Below are positions 26,878-36,024 of a stretch of 56,291 bases of DNA, piece after piece. The stretch is taken from contig JAHJSA010000002.1 of the NCBI GenBank assembly GCA_018830645.1, positions 1 through 56,291 of the forward strand, in the 5' to 3' direction. The position numbers were made by a program, and so were the translations under genes. How positions within the stretch are numbered: the stretch's first letter is position 1; each line of letters begins with the position of its first letter. This DNA is from Actinomycetota bacterium. Its GTDB lineage: Bacteria > Actinomycetota > Thermoleophilia > RBG-16-64-13. The notes beneath the pieces are model-generated. The model had not been told where the DNA came from. It saw only the letters and a program-made list of their open reading frames with translations, and did not search any database.

Positions 26878-28419
26878 TCACGGCACGATCTGCACAGGGG
26901 TGCCCACGTACACCATCTCGAAGAGCTGTTCGACGTCTCTGATGTACATACGGATGCAGCCGTGGGACGCAGCGCTGCCTATGGACCCGGATGCGTACGT
27001 GCCGTGGATGCCCACGTGCGGGACCGAGAGACCCATCCAGCGTGTGCCCAGCGGGTTGCCCGGGCCCGCCGGTACCGGCTTCAAGCCGGCCGCCCACGGC
27101 GACGGCGGGGGCGTCCACGACGGATGGTACACCTTGCTTATGATGTGGAAGTCGCCCTTGGGCGTCGGGTAGCGCGAGACGCCGACGGCGACCGGGTAGG
27201 TCTTCACGACCTCGTCGCCGTCGTAGAGGTAGAGGCGGCGCTCGGAGATGTCGATGCGGATGGCGCCGAGAAGACTGACGAGCGTCTCCCGGTCGAGCGT
27301 AGGCGTGGAGTCGAGCCCTTTGCCCGACTTGTACCCCACGAGGGCGGCGGCGGTGGGTTCGTCGAACGTGCCGCTCGGGTCGCCCGTAAGAAGACCCTTG
27401 CGGGTGAGTACCTTCTGGAGTTCCGTGACGTCACGCCCGCGGGCCCCGAGGCCCATCTCGCGGGCGCCGAAGGTCTCGGTGGAGTCAACCAGGATCGTCT
27501 CAGCACGGCCCTGCGTGCGACCGCCGCGATCGGTGACCTGGTATTCGATCGTGTGCTCGCCCTCCGAAAGTTCGGCGGTATCGACCACGAACCGGCGGGC
27601 GGACTCGTTCTCGGGCACCGGTAGGCGCGTGAAGTCGGCCGGGGCGCCGTCGATGAGCATCGCGAAGTCGATACCCTCAGGCTGATCGTCTTCCACCTCG
27701 ACCACGAGGCCGGCGGCCGGTTCGTCCCAAGTCGCCTCCGGCCATGTGACTTCAGTGACCTTCGGAGCCGTGAAGTCCGCCCAGGCAGTCCAGTTCTTCA
27801 CGGTGGTATGGCCGGCGCGATCGACGGCGGTGACGCGGATCTGATGTTTACCCGGACCCACCTCGAAGCCGGCGGATCGCTCACTGCCCTCGCCCTCGAG
27901 AGCGACCTCCGTGCCGTCGAACTCCAACGTGGCCTCCACCGGCTCCCGGAACACGAGGTCCAGACGAGCCGCCGACGCCACGAAATAGACGGTCGGCCCG
28001 TGCTCCCGCAAAGTGACCGAGGGCGGGGTGGTGTCGACCGTGAACTCCCACTGACTCACCATGCGGCGCGAGAAGATGTTGCCGGAGACCACCGTGACGC
28101 GCACCCAGTGGGCACCGTCCCGCAGCCGTACCTGGGCACGCACCCCGCCGGCCACCTGCTCGAGAGCCTCCGCGGGCACAGGCTCGGCATCCACCAACAT
28201 CTCGACCTCGGCGGCTCCGGGCTCGAACCCGGGCAGGTTCACCGATACCACCACTTCCGAGGTGTCGACGACGCTGCCTTCCGCCGGCATCACACCACCC
28301 AGAGACGACGCCGTCGCATACTGCACGGCCACGAACGCGGCCCCGGCGAGCACGAGCACTCCAATCCCCAGCGCGCCGACCACTCGCCACCCTGGAATGG
28401 AAACCCACGCCTTCATCAT
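26878..28419 (-). CDS. L,D-transpeptidase with peptidoglycan-binding domain
   Basis: The protein (513 residues from ATG 28419) has an N-terminal membrane anchor (VVGALGIGVLVLAGAAFVAV) and about 270 residues of Ig-like beta modules (EHTIEYQVTDRGG and similar). A PG-binding-1 domain follows (GARGRDVTELQKVLTRKG), then a C-terminal YkuD domain with IDISERRLYLY and the catalytic HGCIRM motif. It cross-links peptidoglycan 3-3 or anchors proteins outside the membrane. Two ATGs lie in tandem (28419 and 28416), with no clear Shine-Dalgarno. The Ig-like region is longer than in typical enzymes of the family. Confidence 0.9.
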   Translation of the reverse strand: MMKAWVSIPGWRVVGALGIGVLVLAGAAFVAVQYATASSLGGVMPAEGSVVDTSEVVVSVNLPGFEPGAAEVEMLVDAEPVPAEALEQVAGGVRAQVRLRDGAHWVRVTVVSGNIFSRRMVSQWEFTVDTTPPSVTLREHGPTVYFVASAARLDLVFREPVEATLEFDGTEVALEGEGSERSAGFEVGPGKHQIRVTAVDRAGHTTVKNWTAWADFTAPKVTEVTWPEATWDEPAAGLVVEVEDDQPEGIDFAMLIDGAPADFTRLPVPENESARRFVVDTAELSEGEHTIEYQVTDRGGRTQGRAETILVDSTETFGAREMGLGARGRDVTELQKVLTRKGLLTGDPSGTFDEPTAAALVGYKSGKGLDSTPTLDRETLVSLLGAIRIDISERRLYLYDGDEVVKTYPVAVGVSRYPTPKGDFHIISKVYHPSWTPPPSPWAAGLKPVPAGPGNPLGTRWMGLSVPHVGIHGTYASGSIGSAASHGCIRMYIRDVEQLFEMVYVGTPVQIVP

Positions 28420-28561
28420 GGACGCGAATCTAACCGTGCCGATCGACCTCCCACCATCTCCCGTGGTTCCGCGCTCCACAAATGATACCAAAGAGCGACC
28501 ACCTGACCAGAGGCATCGTCTCTCACCGGGCCCTGCACGGGTGAGGCTCACGCCCGGCGGG

Positions 28562-28819
28562 TCACTCCGTCGATGCGGCCCGTGCCGCAGCGGCGCGACG
28601 TCCTTCGCGTATGCGCATCCACGCCAGGAACGGTAGGTAGCCCAGAATATCGAACATGAAGATACCGGTCATGGTGAGGAACACGGCCATGAACCCGATG
28701 CGTTTCCGGCCCGCTTGGATGTAGGCGAGCCCCATGAGGGCGAACATGACCGCGGTGTGAACGTAGGCCACCCACGACGGCGGTTCCGTGAGGATGAAGA
28801 GGTAGATGATCCTGAACAA
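28562..28819 (-). CDS. Small hydrophobic membrane protein
   Basis: The 85-residue protein starts at TTG 28819, chosen because GGGAGGCG lies six bases before it. It has two or three helices: FRIIYLFILTEPPSWVAY, HTAVMFALMGLAYIQAG, then MAVFLTMTGIFMFDILGYL. A charged Ala/Arg tail ends it. It is upstream of the L,D-transpeptidase. No family is recognised; a short two-to-three-helix protein of this kind could be an accessory to cell-wall functions, but there is no direct evidence. Confidence 0.6.
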   Translation of the reverse strand: MFRIIYLFILTEPPSWVAYVHTAVMFALMGLAYIQAGRKRIGFMAVFLTMTGIFMFDILGYLPFLAWMRIREGRRAAAARAASTE

Positions 28820-28968
28820 GAGACGCCTCCCGCATCGGGACCGAGGACGGGCGACCACCGCCCATCCCCGCAGGCGCCAGTATACCGCGTCACTTGGTGA
28901 GGACCGGCCGCGTCACCCGGCGCGGGCCGGACTCGACCCCGGGCGCCTTTCGATCGCCGGGGCGCCCC

Positions 28969-30546
28969 TCAGTCGAGGAGCTTCACCAGCCCCACGAAAT
29001 CGTGGCCGTGATGGTGCCGAACCAGATGGTACTCACGCGCGTATCCGAGGCCACGATAGAAGCCTTCGGCTCGGGCACCCGCGGGAGTGCGCAGGCCGGC
29101 CTTGTGGCAGCCGCGCCTCACGGCCTCAGTCTCGAACACGCCCATGAGGCGACCGCCGATGCCCTGGCCCCGCTTCTCCTGCTTCACGAGGAGCTCGTTC
29201 ACCGTGGCAACGCCTCCTGAGAAGTGGGCACGCAACACGCCGACGACGCGCCGGCCGCAGCGGGCCACCAGATCGAGCGACTCGGCGCCCCAATCGTACG
29301 ACCTGCCGAAGATCTCGGCGTCGGCCGCCGGCCACTCCTCTCGCAGGAAGCGCATCGCGGCCCGGTTGACCGATGCGTGCCCGACGACCGTGATCTCCCG
29401 CGCCGCCGACGCGGCGCCTGAAGTCGCGGGCGCCGATGCGGACCTCGACGCGCACACATCTGCGGACCCCGCATCACCACGGAGGGGCTCTCGACGGCGC
29501 AACTCCGCGTCGCGGAAGAGCAGCAACCGACGACCCACGTCCGCTCCGGCGAGGGACTGAACGACCAAGGAGTCTTCGCCGCCCAGCTCCTCGCCCGCGG
29601 CCGTCTCGCCCCACACTCGAAGGAACGACCCGGCCACCGGCCCCACGGCGGCAGTCCCGCCGTCTCCGATCTTGGCCAGGCATCCCACCGGGGAGGGCCT
29701 GTCCGCCCCCGCCGAGAGCCCCATCCCTTGCACGCCGGCCGCGCCTTCCTTGCTCACGATCTCACCGGGCGCGAGCACCATGCATCGCGTGTCGAACCGT
29801 TCTTCGCCCCCCACCAGGCCCGGATGGGCCGTCATCGCACGTCGAATGCGTTCGAGAGAGGGGTCCGCCGCCTCGGCGAGTCGGGCGAAGAGCGTCGCGC
29901 CCTCCCGGGCCGTGACGCGGAGCACGGGCACGCCGCACCCATCGACGCCCTTGAGCAGGCCCTGGGGTGCGCGATCGAGCAACCCCGCGACGCTCAAGGC
30001 TACGGCGCGCTGCACAGGGTGGGTCGGCTGCCTGTAGTCGTGCAGACGCGCTCCCAGGAACAACGAGAACCCGAGCATGCCCGCGTGCTTCCCAGAGCAG
30101 TTGTTCTGGAGCGGCGACGGGGACGTACCGCCCAGGACGAGATCCCGCCGCGCGGAACGACTGAACGGCTGGTGTACCCCGCAGGCAAGATCGTCGGGCG
30201 AGAGCCCCAAGCGCTCGAGGAGGCCGGCCACCACGGCCACGTGCCGGTCTTCACCGGCATGGGACGCGCAGATCACCGCCAGTTCTTCGTCGGAGAGGTC
30301 GAGGGCGTCGGCCGCCCCGCTCACCACCAGCGCGAAAGCCTGGAACGGCTTCGCCGCCGATCTCAGGAGCACCGGGGTCTCGGGGTCACCCACCCCGCCC
30401 AGGAGGCTCCCTTGGGAGTCGGCCACCGCGACGACTCCCCGGTGCACCTGCTCGACGCACCCCCCACGTGTGACCGCCACGAGCGGATCCAGACGGGAGT
30501 CCCAACCCCGCGCCTCTTCCGCAGCCGAGCGGTGACGCGTCTCCAT
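28969..30546 (-). CDS. Asparaginase II-family / GNAT acetyltransferase fusion
   Basis: The 525-residue protein starts at ATG 30546 behind GGAGGAG. Residues about 15-350 match the Asparaginase_II family: LLRSAAKPFQAFALVVSG, CASHAGEDRH, NNCSGKHAGML, KGVDGCGVPVL, AHPGLVGGEERFD. After a linker of about 40 residues rich in Ala and Ser, residues about 385-525 form a GNAT acetyltransferase (ARCGRRVVGVLRAHFSGGVA, then QEKRGQGIGGRLMGVFE, the acetyl-CoA loop, and AEGFYRGLGY). I know of the two families as separate proteins; the fusion is uninterrupted here. The substrate of each half is inferred only by family. Confidence 0.82.
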   Translation of the reverse strand: METRHRSAAEEARGWDSRLDPLVAVTRGGCVEQVHRGVVAVADSQGSLLGGVGDPETPVLLRSAAKPFQAFALVVSGAADALDLSDEELAVICASHAGEDRHVAVVAGLLERLGLSPDDLACGVHQPFSRSARRDLVLGGTSPSPLQNNCSGKHAGMLGFSLFLGARLHDYRQPTHPVQRAVALSVAGLLDRAPQGLLKGVDGCGVPVLRVTAREGATLFARLAEAADPSLERIRRAMTAHPGLVGGEERFDTRCMVLAPGEIVSKEGAAGVQGMGLSAGADRPSPVGCLAKIGDGGTAAVGPVAGSFLRVWGETAAGEELGGEDSLVVQSLAGADVGRRLLLFRDAELRRREPLRGDAGSADVCASRSASAPATSGAASAAREITVVGHASVNRAAMRFLREEWPAADAEIFGRSYDWGAESLDLVARCGRRVVGVLRAHFSGGVATVNELLVKQEKRGQGIGGRLMGVFETEAVRRGCHKAGLRTPAGARAEGFYRGLGYAREYHLVRHHHGHDFVGLVKLLD

Positions 30547-30620
30547 CACTCCTCCGGCGCTCGGGGCAGCCGACCGACGAACGCCGGAATCGCTCCCCCG
30601 CGGGCGTCGCGACCCCCGCC

Positions 30621-31496
30621 TCACGGGACCCCCTCCGTATCCAGGACGCCGCGGGCCTCGGCGAGATCCTCCGGGCGCACCAGCACGTGGAGGCGTGCAT
30701 GGCCGTCCATGGTGAGTCCGAAGACCACCGAGAGGGCTTCAGGCTGGACGATAGCCTCGATCTCGGCGCTGCGCAGCTTCGCCACCATGAGATCGGCTTC
30801 GACCCTACTGAACAAGGTGATGAGTCTCACCGGCTCGGCGTGCCCCTCAGCTCCAAGCGCGGCCTCAGCGACCTCCAACAGCCGAGCGGCGAACAACTCC
30901 CCTATCACCGCAAGGTCTTCGACGTGGTAGACGAAGCCGCAGCGGCGAGGGAAGGTGATCACGCACTCCGCCGGCATGGCGTCTTCTGCAAGCCCCAAGC
31001 GCACCCCGAGAGGCAGATGCGGGAAGAAAGGCACCTCCCAGGCCACCTCCGGATACGCTTCGCCGCCGTCGGGCACGCCCCCCAGCGCGGACACGGCCGC
31101 AACGAAGCCCGCACCGTCTTCACCGAAGCGCTGGAGCAAGGGTACCTCGGTGTGCGAGCGGAACGCCCCCGCGTACGCGCTCGCGCCGGGCAGCCCAGCG
31201 AAGCGCACGGGTTCGGAGAGATCGAGCAGCCCCACCGACCGCGCCAGGTAGTGCAGCGTCACCACGACGATGGCCACGACGGCCCCTTTGCCATCGGAAG
31301 TGACCGCGCCCTCTGGATACGTGATGTCGAGAACCGAATCCATCAGCGGCACCTTGAAGACGCTCGTCTCCCCAGGGGCCTGAGCTTCTCGGAACTCGAC
31401 GCCCGACGCCTCCGCCATCACGGCGGGCACGGCCGCCTGGAACTCTTTGGTGGCTTCTTCGATCGCCCTGGCGTAGGCTCCGCCCATGGACTCCAC
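30621..31496 (-). CDS. DUF3786 / DUF2007 two-domain protein
   Basis: The 291-residue protein starts at GTG 31496, five bases after GGAGGT. Residues about 35-210 follow the DUF3786 pattern: VLDITYPEGAV, IVVVTLHYLARSVG, FAGLPGASAYAGAF, VPFFPHLPLGVRLG, ECVITFPRRC, YHVEDLAVIGE. The last 75 residues follow DUF2007 (RLITLFSRVEADLMVAKLRS, HVLVRPEDLAEARGVLD), a small signalling-like domain. Neither has a proven function. It is transcribed divergently from the radical SAM gene, 49 bases away, so the two may share a control region. Confidence 0.72.
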   Translation of the reverse strand: MESMGGAYARAIEEATKEFQAAVPAVMAEASGVEFREAQAPGETSVFKVPLMDSVLDITYPEGAVTSDGKGAVVAIVVVTLHYLARSVGLLDLSEPVRFAGLPGASAYAGAFRSHTEVPLLQRFGEDGAGFVAAVSALGGVPDGGEAYPEVAWEVPFFPHLPLGVRLGLAEDAMPAECVITFPRRCGFVYHVEDLAVIGELFAARLLEVAEAALGAEGHAEPVRLITLFSRVEADLMVAKLRSAEIEAIVQPEALSVVFGLTMDGHARLHVLVRPEDLAEARGVLDTEGVP

Positions 31497-31545
31497 CCGT
31501 CACCTCCCCCGATCGGCCCCGGCGCTCGCTGCTAGAATCCAAACC

Positions 31546-32589
31546 ATGCGTTACGAAGGTCAGATCTACCGTCCGCCCTGTGAGGCACACAGCCTGATCG
31601 TCCAGGTCACGATCGGGTGCCCCTGGAATCGCTGCACCTTCTGCGGCATGTACAAAGACCGGCGGTTCCGCACCCGACCCATCGACGACGTGCTCGACGA
31701 CCTGCGAGCGGCACGGCACTCGTACCGCCACGTGCCCTCCATCTTCCTCGCCGACGGCAACACCATAGCACTACCCACCCGCGAACTCCGCATGCTTCTG
31801 GAAGAGGCGTACAGGCTCTTCCCAGAGCTCGAGCACGTGGGTACGTACGGTGGCGCCCGCTACCTCGCCCAAGACCTCACGCCGCCCGCCGGTGACGAGC
31901 CGCCGGAGAGCCGCGGGACGGCCTCCTCGGCGGCAGGCGAAGAGCCGACGGGGGCAGACACGGAGCCGCCGGGGGATCCCGAAGCGGCCACATCGTGGGT
32001 CGCGGATGATCCGGGCTCTGTCCAGCGAGGCATCCACGCGGGCAAGACGGTCGGCGAACTCGTGCAACTCCGCGAGGCCGGGCTCAGCGTGGTCTACCTG
32101 GGTCTGGAGAGCGGCGACGAAGAGGTGCTGCGCCGGGTGAAGAAGGGCGTGACCCCCACAGAGATGGTCGCCGCCGGCCGCAAGCTCAAGGAGGCCGGCT
32201 TCCCCGTGAGCCTCTACGTGCTCGTAGGCCTCGGCGGGCGCGACCGCTACCGGGAGCATGCTCTCGGCACGGCGGCGGTGATCAACGCCATCGCGCCCGA
32301 CATCGTGCGGCCCCGCACCCTCTACATCCAGGAAGACACACCCTTGTGGCACCAGAGGCGGCGCGGCGAGTTCGTCGAGGCCGGCCCGCGCGAAGCCCTG
32401 CTGGAGACCCGCCTGCTCCTCGAGAACATCACGGTGCCGGTCACCCTGGTCTCCGACCACATCACCAACTACCTGCCGCTGCACGGCAGGCTTCCCCACC
32501 AGCGCGATCAACTGATCGCAGCCATCGACCGGACCCTGGCGGAGTCCGATCTGGGCTCGCTGCGGCCCGCGCATTTCGAGCACCTTTAG
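31546..32589 (+). CDS. Radical SAM protein with an acidic low-complexity insert
   Basis: The 347-residue protein has the cluster-binding motif CPWNRCTFC near residue 30 (CxxxCxxC with a Phe before the last Cys), AHSLIVQVTIG before it, and YLGLESGDEEVLRRVKKG, typical of the Elp3/MiaB/NifB-type barrel. An insert of about 60 residues rich in Pro, Glu, Gly and Ala (TPPAGDEPPESRGTASSAAG and beyond) interrupts the barrel after YLAQD. ATG at 31546 is used because conserved sequence starts there. Its substrate is unknown. Confidence 0.85.
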   Translation: MRYEGQIYRPPCEAHSLIVQVTIGCPWNRCTFCGMYKDRRFRTRPIDDVLDDLRAARHSYRHVPSIFLADGNTIALPTRELRMLLEEAYRLFPELEHVGTYGGARYLAQDLTPPAGDEPPESRGTASSAAGEEPTGADTEPPGDPEAATSWVADDPGSVQRGIHAGKTVGELVQLREAGLSVVYLGLESGDEEVLRRVKKGVTPTEMVAAGRKLKEAGFPVSLYVLVGLGGRDRYREHALGTAAVINAIAPDIVRPRTLYIQEDTPLWHQRRRGEFVEAGPREALLETRLLLENITVPVTLVSDHITNYLPLHGRLPHQRDQLIAAIDRTLAESDLGSLRPAHFEHL

Positions 32590-32685
32590 TCGCGCGGGAA
32601 GCTCTGATGCGAACGGCGGGAGCGCGAGGCAGCGAGGCGGCGTGCCCGGGCCGCTGATGCGGAAGGCCATTCCGCCGCCATGGGG

Positions 32686-33144
32686 TCAGGCCCAGGACTG
32701 CAGCTCGAGGATGTTGCCCTCGGGGTCGGTGACGTAGCACCAGGTCACGCGGGTCCCCACCGTGGTAGTGAGGGTCACCACCTCGCCCACCGCGGCGCCG
32801 CCGGCCCGCAGGATCTCGCTGCGTGCCTCGAGTACCGACTTCACCTCGAAGGCGAGATGCGCCAGCCCCGGCCGGTTGACCGCGGGTTGCGGGCCGTCAG
32901 CCAGACGAGAGTACGAGTAGATCTCGAGGGTGGGGCCATCGGGACCATGCCCGGGCAGCCGTAGGTGCACGCCGGCGAGCGTGGCGTCCGCCACTCCCGT
33001 GCCCGCTTCGAGTTCGGGCCCGGCGTAGTCGCGCTCCGGGGGCACGGCCTCGCAGCCGAGCACCTCCTGGTAGAAGCCGGCGAGCACCCGCCAGTCGCGG
33101 GCGATCACGTTGGTGTGGGCGTAGCGGGTGCCGTCGATGGTCAT
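32686..33144 (-). CDS. VOC-family (glyoxalase/dioxygenase fold) protein
   Basis: The 152-residue protein has the two beta-alpha-beta-beta-beta modules of the VOC superfamily. The first contains HTNVIARDWRVLAGFYQEVLG and the second LAHLAFEVKSVLEARSEIL with YVTDPEGNILELQSWA. A His (AHTN), a Glu (TLEIYSY), a His (LAHLAF) and a Glu (ILELQS) are in the usual metal-ligand positions, so it may bind a divalent metal. The reaction cannot be assigned. It is followed by an HD gene on the same strand, 12 bases upstream in transcription order. Confidence 0.85.
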   Translation of the reverse strand: MTIDGTRYAHTNVIARDWRVLAGFYQEVLGCEAVPPERDYAGPELEAGTGVADATLAGVHLRLPGHGPDGPTLEIYSYSRLADGPQPAVNRPGLAHLAFEVKSVLEARSEILRAGGAAVGEVVTLTTTVGTRVTWCYVTDPEGNILELQSWA

Positions 33145-33156
33145 GGGCCCTCAGGC

Positions 33157-33711
33157 CTACAGACCGAGGTCGGCAGCCACCGACTTCATCGCGTCGAGCC
33201 CGATGGTGAGGAACTCTTCCAGGGGAATGCCCAGTTCCTCGCACGTAGCGATGTCTTCACGACGAGCGCCCTTGGCAAACGAGGGTTCCTTGAAGCGCTT
33301 CTTGAGGCTCTTCAGCTGCACCAGCTCCAGCTTCTTCTCGGGCCGGATGAGGGCCGCGGCAGTCACCAGCCCGGTGAGCGGGTCCGCGGCGAAGAGGGCG
33401 CGATCAAGGGTCGAGGTCGGCTGCGAGCCGTTCGCAGGGTTGTGCGAACCGATGGCCTGCAGCACCTGTTCGTCATCGAGACCTTCCTCGCGCAACCACC
33501 GTACCGAACGCAGGCCGTGCTCCTCGAAGAGCTCAGCCGTCTCGGCCACGTCGAGGTCGTGGAGCAGACCGGCGAGCGCCCAGCGCTCCCGGTTGCCGCC
33601 CAGGCGGTCGGCGAGAGCACCCATGATGGCCTCGGTGGCCAGCATGTGGTTCACGAGGTTCTGGTTGGGGACTCGTTCCTCGACCAATCGGAGAGCGGTG
33701 TCTCTATCCAC
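33157..33711 (-). CDS. HD-domain phosphohydrolase-like protein
   Basis: The 184-residue protein starts at GTG 33711 with AAGGAGGT seven bases before. It holds the HD motif ALAGLLHDLDVA, an upstream His (LVNHMLATEAIM), and the later HNPANG and DRALFAADPLTGL motifs. This is the HDIG-related group often annotated as a hydrolase. A basic C-terminal part, KSLKKRFKEPSFAKGARRE, follows. These proteins hydrolyse phosphate esters or nucleotides; the substrate here is unknown. It is probably co-transcribed with the VOC gene downstream. Confidence 0.88.
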   Translation of the reverse strand: MDRDTALRLVEERVPNQNLVNHMLATEAIMGALADRLGGNRERWALAGLLHDLDVAETAELFEEHGLRSVRWLREEGLDDEQVLQAIGSHNPANGSQPTSTLDRALFAADPLTGLVTAAALIRPEKKLELVQLKSLKKRFKEPSFAKGARREDIATCEELGIPLEEFLTIGLDAMKSVAADLGL

Positions 33712-33902
33712 GGATGCGACCTCCTTGGGCGACGGATCGACGGCGGGACCGGGCGAACGAGGGCACACATTCTAGCACCGGCCCGGCCACAAGCGGTCGA
33801 GTCACTCCCGGCCCGGCTGCTCGGCCAGCGCAGTCGCGCACGGGCGTCGCAGCACGGCCCCCGCCACACAGCCGGCGGCACGCCTGATCGCCCGTGCCGA
33901 GC

Positions 33903-34151
33903 CTACTCGCTGGGGGCGGCGGCGACTCGCTTGATACGTGCCTCCCACCAGTGCTCGCCGCGCTCTTCCGCGGAGTACTCGAACTGCCCCGTGTACTCTG
34001 CCTCGAACTGATAGTAGAGAGGGCGAGGCTCGTGATCGTTGGTGAGGACTATCTCGTCCCCCACCGGCAGCGCGTGCCACGTGTCGAAGATGCGACCGTG
34101 ACGCTCGTACGGCGGGATCTCTCGGACATCGAGTTCGACGATGTTGCCCAT
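33903..34151 (-). CDS. DUF2249-family small protein
   Basis: The 82-residue protein has the DUF2249 pattern: LDVREIPPYERHGRIFDTWH, then LPVGDEIVLTNDHEPRPLYY, and EHWWEARIKR. This small fold (TusA-like) occurs with nitrite/nitric-oxide and redox proteins and is sometimes fused to hemerythrin, but its own function is unknown. ATG at 34151 follows AAGGAG. The 220 bases upstream of it (34152-34374) contain no gene or clear signal that I can see. Confidence 0.85.
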   Translation of the reverse strand: MGNIVELDVREIPPYERHGRIFDTWHALPVGDEIVLTNDHEPRPLYYQFEAEYTGQFEYSAEERGEHWWEARIKRVAAAPSE

Positions 34152-34374
34152 GACTCACTCCTTGCCTATGGCCGCAGCCGGTGTGGCGGCGGCGAAGATG
34201 ATGTGGCCCCCACCACGATCCACATGAGACGCGGGCGTCCATCGAAAGCCGAGGGAGCACGTAAGGGAGTAGATGCCCGCTGAGGGCTCGGGTCTAACGT
34301 GGGTGGCGCTTCGTGCCTGGGAACCGCCTGCCCCGAAGCGGCCCCCCGGCTCACGCCGGATGGGGCGCCCGCCC

Positions 34375-35598
34375 TTACGATGCGGCAGTCGCTTCGTCGA
34401 GCACAACGCGCTCGGCCGACCTTTGGGCCCTCGGGTCCAGTCTGAGCGTCACTGCGAACGTGATGAGAGCGAAGCCGCACGCGATGAAGAACGGGATCTG
34501 GTAGCCCACGAAATTGAGGATGTAACCCACGGCGACAGGCACGACGATCGCTGTGGCGTGCAGCAAGGTGACGCCCATGCCCAGACTCGGGGCCACCTCC
34601 GCGGGCACGGCGATCTTGCGCAGGTAGGTGGCTGCCCCGATGGGGGCGATCGGACCGACGAACCAGTAGATCACGTAGCAGAGGATCGCAATGGCCACGT
34701 GGTTCGCCAGGGCGTAGCCGCCGAGGGCGACCACGAACCCGAGGTTCACCAGAGAGAGTGTGCGACGCTCCCCGTACCGGTCGATCATGTGGCCCACCCA
34801 CGTCGCCGAGACCATGTTCACGAACGCCACAGCCAGCAGCACGGCCGAGATCTGAGCTACGCCCAGGTGGAACCGGTTCACCAGCACCCACAGCCCGAAG
34901 GAGAAGAAGATCTGCTGACGGGCCCCGTCGAGCATGTTCAGGAGGTAGAAGTACCGGTAGGCCCGCCTGAACACGATGGGCTCCCGACGCGCCGCCGCAA
35001 CCTGGGCATGCCCCTCGTGCAGGTGAGGGAACCGGAAGATGGCCAACGCCCCCACGAGAGCGATCGTCCCCAGGAAGACGAACATGGGCCGGAACGAGAC
35101 GAGCTCGAAGTGGAAGACCAGGAGGATCAGCGCGAGCGCGACGAAGGTTCCCGCCTGACCTATCGCAGCCATCTGCCCGAGGACCCGGCCGCTTCTCGAT
35201 TCAGTCGTGAGGCTCATGCCGAGAGCGGGCTGGGTCTGCAGGACGGTGTGGAATCCCAGGGAGGACAGCACCACCCAGGGCACGACTCCCCAGAAGCTGC
35301 TCGAAAAGCCGATGAGGGCCAGCCCGACGCCGAAGAGGACGAGAGCGCCCGCGGTCACGCGCTGCAGGGGGACACGGTAGAGCACGGCGGTGAGGAGGAT
35401 CAGGAAGAATCCAGGCACTTCGCGGATGGCCGTGATATAGCCGAACTGTGGGCCCTCGAGCAGCAACACCTCTTCAAAGAAGTTGGTGAAGAGACCCTGC
35501 TGGGCGTTGACGGCGAAGCCGAACGCCGCTGACATCATCGCGAGCATGAGGAAACCGCGGCCCCCGGGCGTACCCCACATCTCGCGCAGCAACCTCAA
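34375..35598 (-). CDS. Major facilitator superfamily transporter
   Basis: The 407-residue protein is almost entirely hydrophobic, with about 12 membrane segments in two bundles. Cytoplasmic loops carry basic residues (MSLTTESRSGRVLGQM after the first bundle and HMIDRYGERRTLSLVNLG near the motif-A position of the second half, DRYGER). That pattern fits an MFS permease. Substrate is unknown. It starts at TTG 35598 or, less likely, at ATG 35580. It is transcribed away from the membrane-protein trio, with about 520 non-coding bases between the two. Confidence 0.85.
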   Translation of the reverse strand: MRLLREMWGTPGGRGFLMLAMMSAAFGFAVNAQQGLFTNFFEEVLLLEGPQFGYITAIREVPGFFLILLTAVLYRVPLQRVTAGALVLFGVGLALIGFSSSFWGVVPWVVLSSLGFHTVLQTQPALGMSLTTESRSGRVLGQMAAIGQAGTFVALALILLVFHFELVSFRPMFVFLGTIALVGALAIFRFPHLHEGHAQVAAARREPIVFRRAYRYFYLLNMLDGARQQIFFSFGLWVLVNRFHLGVAQISAVLLAVAFVNMVSATWVGHMIDRYGERRTLSLVNLGFVVALGGYALANHVAIAILCYVIYWFVGPIAPIGAATYLRKIAVPAEVAPSLGMGVTLLHATAIVVPVAVGYILNFVGYQIPFFIACGFALITFAVTLRLDPRAQRSAERVVLDEATAAS

Positions 35599-35861
35599 CC
35601 CACCACGTCTCCCGCGTTGCCGTCATGACCTTCACTCGTCAGCGGATGGTACCCGAAGCGCGGCGCGGACGACACGCAGGCAGGGAGGTGCGCCACGCTC
35701 TGAGGTCGCGCGCCGTCGACTCGGACGACCTCACAGGAGCGCATACGATCGTATTGACTTCTGAGCCGACTTCCCTCATCATAGTAGCTATACAGCTATA
35801 CGGCTCGGGGGAGTGCGAACCGCAAGAGCAAGAAGTAGTGTAGCGGCCGATGAGGTCAACA

Positions 35862-35883
35862 GGGGCGCCTTGGAAGGCGCCCT
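35862..35883 (+). promoter_or_regulatory. Hairpin in the leader of the membrane trio
   Basis: GGGCGCC (35863-35869) pairs with GGCGCCC (35876-35882) around the loop TTGGAA. The stem is fully GC. It is not followed by a T tract, so it is more likely a structured leader element or part of a regulator site than a terminator. It lies about 235 bases before the first trio gene. Confidence 0.4.
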
Positions 35884-35980
35884 ATCCCACTCCCTTCGCG
35901 CGCACGGTGACACAGTCGACACCGCACGGGAGGGTGATGCCTATGTGTTCAGACCTCCTCCGGCATGGGCGAGTCTTGGG

Positions 35981-36024
35981 GCGATCCCGCCCAACGGAGG
36001 CAGCGATCCCGCCCAACGGAGGCA
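35981..36024. repeat. 22-base tandem duplication
   Basis: GCGATCCCGCCCAACGGAGG followed by CA occurs twice head to tail with no mismatch, at 35981-36002 and 36003-36024. It lies in the leader of the membrane trio about 95 bases before its first ATG. It could be a protein or RNA binding site that was duplicated, or simple slippage. Confidence 0.85.

Noticed and set aside
32642-32685. A terminator between the convergent radical SAM and VOC genes
   Set aside because: GCGGAA/TTCCGC can pair, but the stem is only six bases and no T tract follows on either strand.
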